Under the pieces are notes generated by a model, which did no database searches, was not told the origin of the DNA, and worked only from the letters and a program-made list of their open reading frames with translations. The translations under genes and the position numbers were made by a program. A DNA stretch of 64,000 nt, taken from positions 1-64,000 of the forward strand of contig NZ_JAJQVM010000030.1 in assembly GCF_021234875.1 (NCBI RefSeq). Direction: 5' to 3'. This document shows, one piece after another, positions 39,020 through 46,100 of the stretch. Position 1 is the stretch's first letter; each line of letters begins with the position of its first letter. This stretch comes from Marinibactrum halimedae. Its GTDB lineage: Bacteria; Pseudomonadota; Gammaproteobacteria; Pseudomonadales; Cellvibrionaceae.

Positions 39020-39067
39020 TTACATGTAATATTTGTCATTTCACATGTAATAGTCTAGATTATCCCC
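39020..39067 (+). promoter_or_regulatory. twin-palindrome operator and leaderless promoter of the yjfI operon
   Basis: TTACATGTAAT (39020-39030) and TCACATGTAAT (39041-39051) share an ACATGT core and sit 21 bp apart, two helical turns. A sigma-70-like pair, TTGTCA at 39033-39038 and TAGATT at 39056-39061 with a 17-bp spacer, overlaps them. One palindrome is just upstream of -35 and the other is in the spacer, as for repressor sites. The start point predicted from this -10 falls at the ATG itself (39068), and no ribosome site precedes it, so the mRNA would be leaderless. Confidence 0.6.
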
Positions 39068-39685
39068 ATGAATAGAAAATCATCAGCTCATTATCAGCGT
39101 GAGTATCGTCGACGTCTGCGTGAGCAGGGTCTAGTCAAAAAAGAAGTGTGGATACTGCCTGAAAACGCACAGCAGCTAAGTGTTGAAGAAAAGCGCTTAC
39201 GAGAGCCTATGGCAGCCTCCTTAGAGTTGAGCAATTCGGCTGGTATGGCAGCGGCTTGCCATCGCCCTTCTTGGACAACCGAGCGCCTTTTTCAAGCGCT
39301 TCAACAAAGCGAGCTCGCAAGCAGAGTGGCGTTAGAGCACCTTGAGGGAAACATCTCCGTCCTGTTGATTGTGATGAATGAGTTTGGTGGGTTGCCGTTG
39401 TTTCTCAGTATTGTGGGTGAGCAAATGTTGGTGGAAGGTTTTTTATGGTCTGCGAATGATGTGAAAGACGTGGCTGCCTTTAATACGGCCATTTTAAAAA
39501 CCCACAAGTATTTCCCTTTATCTACTATTAGTCTTGACCCGGTGGATGGCCAAGGTGACTGCTACCATATGTTCGGTGCCTTGAGTGCTACCTCGTTGCT
39601 TGAGAATGTCATTTTAGAAATTGAAGTACTGGCGGCAAATATTATTCAGGCAACGGAAGCCTACAGTGAGTTTTTAACCACTTGA
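39068..39685 (+). CDS. DUF2170 (YjfI-like) protein with N-terminal DNA-binding-like extension
   Basis: A 205-residue protein. The C-terminal part (about 75-205) matches DUF2170/YjfI: LPLFLSIVGEQMLVEGFLW, PLSTISLD, HMFGALSATSLLENVILEIEVLAANI. In E. coli yjfI precedes the PspA-family gene yjfJ, and here too a PspA-like gene follows. The first 50 residues are extra: a basic YQREYRRRLREQGLVKKEVWILPE like the MazE-like/ribbon-helix-helix N-termini of small antitoxins. I infer an autoregulator that binds the twin palindromes upstream. There is no ribosome site at ATG 39068, and no alternative start before residue 48. Confidence 0.8.
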   Translation: MNRKSSAHYQREYRRRLREQGLVKKEVWILPENAQQLSVEEKRLREPMAASLELSNSAGMAAACHRPSWTTERLFQALQQSELASRVALEHLEGNISVLLIVMNEFGGLPLFLSIVGEQMLVEGFLWSANDVKDVAAFNTAILKTHKYFPLSTISLDPVDGQGDCYHMFGALSATSLLENVILEIEVLAANIIQATEAYSEFLTT

Positions 39686-39730
39686 TGGCAAGGTATTTCG
39701 ATAACCCGTTATGACGATATTAATGTTTTC

Positions 39731-39761
39731 GATAGCAGCGTTTTAGATAACAGCGTTTTTA
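39731..39761. repeat. 15-16-bp direct repeat
   Basis: GATAGCAGCGTTTTA followed by GATAACAGCGTTTTTA, with a weaker GATATCAATG unit after it, in the spacer before the PspA-like gene. Confidence 0.7.
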
Positions 39762-39790
39762 GATATCAATGTCTTGATAAAAAGGTAGAA

Positions 39791-40183
39791 GTGTCTGTGA
39801 ATATTTGGGCTCAGATGGTGAAGTCGTTACGTGAAGACGTATCGAGTTCATCTGAAGATAAGCTACAACAGATTTTGGAACACTTAGGGAGCGCTATTCG
39901 TGAAACCCAAGATAAGCTTATCAACCTTCAACAAATGTTGTTAGATTTGAGTACATCCAAAGGTGCATCGCACGACGAGGCCGAATACAAGCACAATTTG
40001 GAAGAAACCTTACACAAAACACAGTTACAGCTAAAACGCTTAAAACAACAAATGGATACCGTCAAAGCGGCCGATGCAGTACAGCGCGCTCAAGCAGCGA
40101 TGGCAGAACGACGCAGCCAGCAAGCCAGTATGATCAGCGGGTTACCGACAGCGGTAGAAGTTCTAAAACGTTTTCAAGATTGA
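39791..40183 (+). CDS. short PspA/IM30-like coiled-coil protein
   Basis: A 130-residue, almost wholly helical protein. It starts at GTG 39791 with AAAGGTAG upstream. Helical heptads run from about 20 to 120 (LGSAIRETQDKLINLQQMLLD, LHKTQLQLKRLKQQMDTVKAADAV). The segment after residue 85 (VKAADAVQRAQAAMAER) resembles the central hairpin of PspA/YjfJ proteins. It is about half the usual PspA length of about 220 residues and lacks the amphipathic N-terminal membrane helix. The position after yjfI is where the PspA-family gene sits in other genomes. It could be a regulatory or capping ESCRT-III-like fragment; the family assignment is tentative. Confidence 0.65.
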   Translation: MSVNIWAQMVKSLREDVSSSSEDKLQQILEHLGSAIRETQDKLINLQQMLLDLSTSKGASHDEAEYKHNLEETLHKTQLQLKRLKQQMDTVKAADAVQRAQAAMAERRSQQASMISGLPTAVEVLKRFQD

Positions 40184-40253
40184 TTTTTATTCATTTCAAT
40201 CCGTCAGAGTGACGTTATTAGGCAATCAATTTTCAACACCATGGAGGTATCTT

Positions 40254-40919
40254 ATGTTCGTCTTTCTTTTTTCTGAGAGTATGGCGCCGTTCTTTCACAT
40301 TATTGCCTCTTTCCCGACGTTAATTTTTACCAGCTTGCTTGTCTTTGTTGTGCTGTATTGGCTAATTGCCATGTTGGGTTTGGTGGATATTGATGTACTG
40401 GACCTGCCTGAAGCCGATATGGATGCGGGAGTGGATGGTAATTCCGTAATGGCAGGCTTATTACTTAAATTTGGTTTAGAAGGGGTGCCGGTTACGCTCA
40501 TTATTTCTATCATTACCATCTTGGGCTGGTTTATTTCTTTTTTATTAACCTATTTTGCTATGCCATTAATGGGCAATACCATGATGGCATTATTGATTGG
40601 AAGTGGAATTTTTATCGCCGCTTTTTATGGCAGCGTCATGGCAACGGCTTATGCGATTCGTCCATTACGCCCTTTATTTAAAAACGCCACGGCGGATGTA
40701 CAAAAAGACATTATTGGCCAAGTGGCTATTGTGCGTACCTCTCGGGTGGACGAAGAGTTTGGTGAGGCTGATTTTAATGACGGTGGTGCAGGCTTGATTT
40801 TAAAAATTCGGGCAGCAGCGGAAGACAAGTTAACCAGGGGGGATAAAGTCATTTTAATGGAGTATGTAAAAGAAAATGGATTCTTCCGGGTAATATCAGA
40901 AAAAGAATTTACACAATAA
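40254..40919 (+). CDS. yqiJ: YqiJ/NfeD-like membrane protein with OB fold
   Basis: A 221-residue protein. Membrane helices lie at about 9-42, 72-95 and 99-121, and a cytoplasmic OB-fold domain at about 140-221 (IIGQVAIVRTSRVDEEFGEA ... GDKVILMEYVKENGFFRV). YqiJ is the NfeD-type partner encoded beside flotillin YqiK and is thought to assist flotillin assembly. GGAGG lies five bases before ATG 40254, so the 15-residue extension to 40209 is rejected. It is 46 bp upstream of the flotillin gene. Confidence 0.85.
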   Translation: MFVFLFSESMAPFFHIIASFPTLIFTSLLVFVVLYWLIAMLGLVDIDVLDLPEADMDAGVDGNSVMAGLLLKFGLEGVPVTLIISIITILGWFISFLLTYFAMPLMGNTMMALLIGSGIFIAAFYGSVMATAYAIRPLRPLFKNATADVQKDIIGQVAIVRTSRVDEEFGEADFNDGGAGLILKIRAAAEDKLTRGDKVILMEYVKENGFFRVISEKEFTQ

Positions 40920-40965
40920 AACATATTTGTTTCATCATTTTACTTAATAAGTAGGGAGAGCAACA

Positions 40966-42963
40966 ATGCCAGATCCAGTATTGTTAACCGGAATTGGTCT
41001 TACCATAGGCGCGGTAATATTTGTCATTATTGTATTTGCTTTAATCTTTAAAGCCTTTTATATCAAGGTGGAGCAGGGCACGGCACTCATTGTGAATGAC
41101 ATGAGCCCAACACCGAAAGTCAGTTTTACCGGTAAGCTGGTTTACCCGGTGATCTATAAAAAAGAATTAATGAAAATTTCACTCATTACCTTAGAAATAG
41201 ATCGGCGCGGCAATGATGGGTTGATTTGTGCTGATAATATGAGAGCCGATATTACCGTTGCTTTCTATCTTCGCGTGAATGAAACCGCAGAAGATGTACT
41301 TAAAGTCGCCAAATCATTAGGTGCGGATCGTGCCTCAGACAAGCAAGCGGTGAATGAACTCTTTAATGCGAAATTTTCTGAAGCGTTAAAAACGGTGGGT
41401 AAGCAAATTGAGTTTGTGAAATTGTTTGAAGATCGGCTTCAATTCCGTGAAAAAATTGTGGAAGTGATTGGTAACGATCTTAATGGGTATGTATTGGAAG
41501 ATGTGGCCATTGATTACCTTGAGCAAACTCCGCGATCGGCCCTAGACCCGAATAACATTTTGGATTCAGAGGGGATTAAAAAAATCACCGAATTAACCGC
41601 AGCTCAAAATGTAATTACTAATACGCTAGAGCGCGATGAAGAACTGGCGATTAAGAAAAAGAATGTAGAAACCAAAGAGGCGATGTTGTCATTAGAGCGT
41701 CAGCAGGCGGATGCGGAAGCCCGTCAAGAACGTGAAGTGGCTACCATTCGTGCTCGTGAAGAAGCAGAAACGTTAAAAATTCAGGAAGAAGAGCGCCGTA
41801 AATCAGAAACCACCCGCATTGAAGTAGAGCGCGATTTGGCGGTGCAGCAAGAGAATCAAAAGCGCGAAGTAGAAGTGGCGGAACAAAATCGCCAGCGTGC
41901 TGTGGTCATTGAAGTGGAAAAGGTCACGCGTGCACGGGATTTGGAAGTGGTTGCTCGTGAGCGTGAAGTAGAAATTCAAAAAATTGAAGCGGAAAAAGCC
42001 GTTGAAGTGGAGCGCAAAGAAATTGCCAACGTGGTACGCGAGCGTGTCATGGTGGATAAAACCGTTGCGGTAGAAGAAGAACGCATTAAAGAAGTGCGTG
42101 AAGTGTCGGAAGCCGATCGTGCAAAACAAACACGTGTACTGGCTGCAGAGGCGGAAGCCGAAGAAGAAAAAGTGAAGCAAGTCAAAGCGGCGGAAGCGGA
42201 AGAATTAGCCGCGAAGCATCATGCGATTGAAGTAACGACTCGTGCTCAAGCGGAGTTAGAAGCGTCTGGAAAAGAAGCCGATGCGAAGAAAAAATTGGCC
42301 GAAGGCATTCAGGCAGAGCGTGCCGCACCCGGTTTGGCAGATGCCAAAGTGCAAGAAGCGCGAGCGGATGCTTTAGAAAAAGAAGGGATGGCCGAAGCTA
42401 CCGTTATTCGTGCTAAAGGGGATGCTGAAGCCGATGCTTTATTGGGTACGGGTAAAGCCGAAGCCGAGGTGGTGAGTGCGAAAAGTGATGCCCTCGCGAA
42501 GCAAGAGCGTGAAGTGGGATTGGCACAAGCTGAAGTGACTCGTGCTCAGTTTAAAGCAGAGGCAGAAGGGTTGGTGGATAAATTCGATGCGATGAATTCC
42601 ATGAGTGCCGATGCAAGAGCACACGAAGAATTCCGCATGAGTTTGGAAACTGCGTTGAAAGAAGCCATGGCTTCAATTGATGCCGGTAAAGATATCGCGA
42701 AAGAAAATGCGGAAGTCTTGGCGACGGCTTTACAGAGAGCGAAAATTGATATCGTGGGTGGAGAAGATCACTTCTTTAATAACTTCGCGAAGTCGTTATC
42801 CATTGGTAAGGCCGTTGATGGTTTAGCGGAAAAAAGCGGGACGATTGGTGCATTAATTCAACGTTTTGCCCCTCAAGCTGCGCCGATGATTGAATCGGTT
42901 ATGCAATCGGCTCAAGCCAGTTCAGAGCCCTCTGAATCGAAGCCATCAGAAAAGCAGGATTAA
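40966..42963 (+). CDS. yqiK: YqiK-type flotillin
   Basis: A 665-residue SPFH/band-7 protein. The N-terminal membrane segment is at about 8-32, and the SPFH domain at about 33-215 (TALIVNDMSPTPKVSFTG, DNMRADITVAFYLRVNETAEDVLKVAK). A very long Glu/Ala/Arg-rich coiled coil follows from about 225 to 590, with repeated AEAE and REVE patterns, and a Gly-containing end after 600. Flotillins oligomerise into rings or cages on the inner membrane and organise membrane microdomains. AGGGAGAGC precedes ATG 40966. Antisense open frames over 41803-42185 are by-products of the biased codons. Confidence 0.93.
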   Translation: MPDPVLLTGIGLTIGAVIFVIIVFALIFKAFYIKVEQGTALIVNDMSPTPKVSFTGKLVYPVIYKKELMKISLITLEIDRRGNDGLICADNMRADITVAFYLRVNETAEDVLKVAKSLGADRASDKQAVNELFNAKFSEALKTVGKQIEFVKLFEDRLQFREKIVEVIGNDLNGYVLEDVAIDYLEQTPRSALDPNNILDSEGIKKITELTAAQNVITNTLERDEELAIKKKNVETKEAMLSLERQQADAEARQEREVATIRAREEAETLKIQEEERRKSETTRIEVERDLAVQQENQKREVEVAEQNRQRAVVIEVEKVTRARDLEVVAREREVEIQKIEAEKAVEVERKEIANVVRERVMVDKTVAVEEERIKEVREVSEADRAKQTRVLAAEAEAEEEKVKQVKAAEAEELAAKHHAIEVTTRAQAELEASGKEADAKKKLAEGIQAERAAPGLADAKVQEARADALEKEGMAEATVIRAKGDAEADALLGTGKAEAEVVSAKSDALAKQEREVGLAQAEVTRAQFKAEAEGLVDKFDAMNSMSADARAHEEFRMSLETALKEAMASIDAGKDIAKENAEVLATALQRAKIDIVGGEDHFFNNFAKSLSIGKAVDGLAEKSGTIGALIQRFAPQAAPMIESVMQSAQASSEPSESKPSEKQD

Positions 42964-43118
42964 CGCAATTTGATTCTTTATTGTTAGAGATAGCAATGGA
43001 CCAGTAGCAAAATTCATGTGATCTATTACAGAATGATACAACCGAATTGAGCTATTGGTCTGTTGTGTGACCTCACTAAGACTTGAATTAATACAGACCG
43101 TTTTCACAGGGAACTATC

Positions 43119-46100
43119 ATGGCACCAACTGCCTCATCATCAGAGCAAAGTCATTCAGATGTACGTAATGATAAAGTACGTAACGATGAAGTACGTAACG
43201 ATAATGTAGATCAAGCCGTTGCAGAAGGGGGGGCTTATGAAGTAATTCGTAAGCGCTTAACGGAACAAGGCGCTGCATTAACCTCGTTAGTGGAATCATT
43301 GAATCAAGCTCGTATGGCGGAGTTTGGTGGTTCTGATATGTCGGTACTGGGTCGTGTGCGTGTTAGAACGGAAAATAATTGTATTGCTCGCGATATTGTT
43401 CAGGTCGGTGAAACACTATTATTTGGATACAATGTGTATATTGGTTTGAAAAAAGAAACCAAAATAGACGATGTATTTGCCTTATTTTCGTTAACCGAGA
43501 AAGACGGTCATTATGATATAGAACCGGTTGCGGCATCGGGCACCTTTTTGTCTGAACCCGGTTTTGTTAATGACTTTGATGAGCTGTATCGCTATTACAA
43601 AAATACTCAGTTAATTCAACTGACGGTAAAAGATGGAAAACTACTTGCAGCATTTCAAATTGGTGATCGCTTAGATGACTTGCGAGTGTTTCGATGGGCG
43701 ATTTCCCCAGACGGCAAAACACTGCAATACATTGATAATCGTGGTGAGCGCGATATTCAGTTACCGCCTGCCCATGATTTTGAGTGGATAGTAACAACGC
43801 GGGAAGACAGTGTTCATGGAAAGCATCCACACATTAATATTCTTGACACCGTTTTTGTGGAAACCATTAACGGCGATCTCACCATTAAAATTGAAAACAA
43901 TACCGAAGATGGACTCGGCATTTATCGTGAACCGGTTGAAGACAAAACCCAGTCTTTGGATGATGCACAAATTGAATATGCCCGTTTAGGTGGTTTAATT
44001 CTAATTAAGATTCGTCCCTATCGAGAAGAAACTTGGCGGTATTTTATTTTCAATACGATGACAGAAACGGTCCATCGCATTGATGCTATTGGCCAGTCTT
44101 GTGTGCAATTACCCGAAGATCACGGTGTGGTTTTCCCCGGTGGTTATTATCTTCAAGATGGCGAAACCAAATCCTTTGCTGAAGATGTACCAGGGTTGCG
44201 ATTTAAGCGTGTTATTAAGTCCCCTAATGGGGAAGATGTCCTCTTTGTTTTTTATGAACCCGTTGCCGGTGTGGTGGCCTTATTTGCATACAATTTAATT
44301 GCAAAAAGCTTGCAAAATCCGATTTATGGTCATGGTTATGCCTTAGCGGAAAATGGTCAAATTGTGATTTTCTCTGCCGAAGAAGAGCCTACCCGTGTCC
44401 ACCCTATGCAAATATGGCAGACGCCTTATGAAAGCGCAGAATACGCCAGTCAAGCACCGGCCAGTCAAACTTTCTATGGGCGAATTGGTAATGCCGAATT
44501 AGTTCGTGGTATTTCAGATATTTTTTCTGTTATTCGGTTTGTTAATAATCAACAAGCCTCGTCAAAGTTATACGAAGAGTTAACCCAATCGGCCCGCAAA
44601 CTCAGTGATGATTATTATTGGCTAGCAGAAGACGAAATGTCTGGTATTCAACAAGCCATTAATGAAGTGATTGAAACATCCGAGTTGGTAATTGATGAAT
44701 TCGAAAAAGTAAAAAGTATTCGTCATCATTCTGCTAAAGCCATGGCTGATGCAGAGCAACAGCAAACACAATTAGAGCAGTCTATTCAGCCAGAAAATTG
44801 GCATTCGGCTGAAGAGTATGTGCAGGCGCTGGGAAACATTCGTCGACAGCGAGGCCATCTGATTACCTTAAAAGAGTTACGATACATTGATGTCGATCGT
44901 ATTGGAGAATTGGATGAATCCCTTCAGGCATTAGATCAAGAACTCAGTGAATCTACAGTTGAATTTCTGTCCTCAGAAACCGCATTGGACCCTTATCAGG
45001 ATAAAATTAAGCAGCTAAATAGCGATATTGAGGCAGCCACTACGGTCTCTTTGCTGGAGCCAGTCACCGAAGTCATTGAAGCAACCACACAGGGGCTTGA
45101 TTTACTGTCTGAATTGATGGGAACACTAAAGGTAAAAGATGCCACTGTTCGTACTGCCATTATTGATGCGGTTTCTCAGGTATATGCACAGTTAAATCAA
45201 TGCAAGGCATCCGCGAAACATAAGCAGAAAAGTTTAGGTTCAGAAGAGGCTATTGCACAGTTTAGTGCGCAATTTAAATTGTTTTCGCAAAGCATTGCCA
45301 ATGCGCTCAGCCAAGCGACGACACCGGATAAATGCGACGAACAACTCTCTCGTTTATTGGTGCAACTGGAAGAACTGGAAAGTCAATTCAGTGAATTTGA
45401 TCAATTTCTTTCCGATATTATGGATAAGCGGGAAGAAGTGTATGAATCTTTTGAAAGTCATAAACAGCAGTTAGTGGACGAGCAACAACGCAGAGCACAA
45501 TCGTTATCAGATGCGGCAGACCGAATTCTAAAAAGCATTGATAAACGTGTTTTAAAATTCACCGAAGCTGACCAGCTCAATACGTTTTTTGCCTCCGACC
45601 CGCTCACGATGAAAGTGAGAGAGCTTACTGAACAATTGCGCGAGCTTGATAGTGCTGTTAAAGCGGATGATATCGAGGCGCGCTACAAAGCCATTAAAGA
45701 ACAAGGTTTACGAAGCCTGAGAGACAAAACCGACATATTTGAAGACGGTGGAAAAATCATTAAATTGGGGCCGCGTCATAAATTCTCGGTGAATACTCAG
45801 GAGTTAGATTTAACGCTATTGCCACGAGATGGAAAACTTAATATTCATCTTACCGGGACAGACTTCTTTGAACCCATCGAAAATGATGAATTAATCGCTC
45901 AAAAGGCGTATTGGGACATGTCGATAGTGTCCGAAACACCGGATGTGTATCGTGCGGAATTTCTGGCGTATTCCATCTTGGAGGCGGCGGAAAGGGGTGA
46001 GAGTGATCTTTCCATCAAAGTTTTGCATGAAGCGGCCTTGGAAGAAGAGGCGTTGCAAAAATTGGTTCAAACCTATGCCAATCCACGTTATAAAGAAGGT

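Larger units (their letters stand above)
38609..39067. other. divergent regulatory region: receptor gene / yjfI operon
   Basis: 459 bp. The right 110 bp hold a tandem repeat and the twin-palindrome promoter described separately. The left part, upstream of the receptor gene, shows nothing I can name. Confidence 0.5.

Noticed and set aside
41803-42180. 125-codon frame antisense to the flotillin coiled coil
   Set aside because: A Phe/Leu-rich mirror of Glu/Lys-rich codons; the flotillin frame is clearly the coding one.
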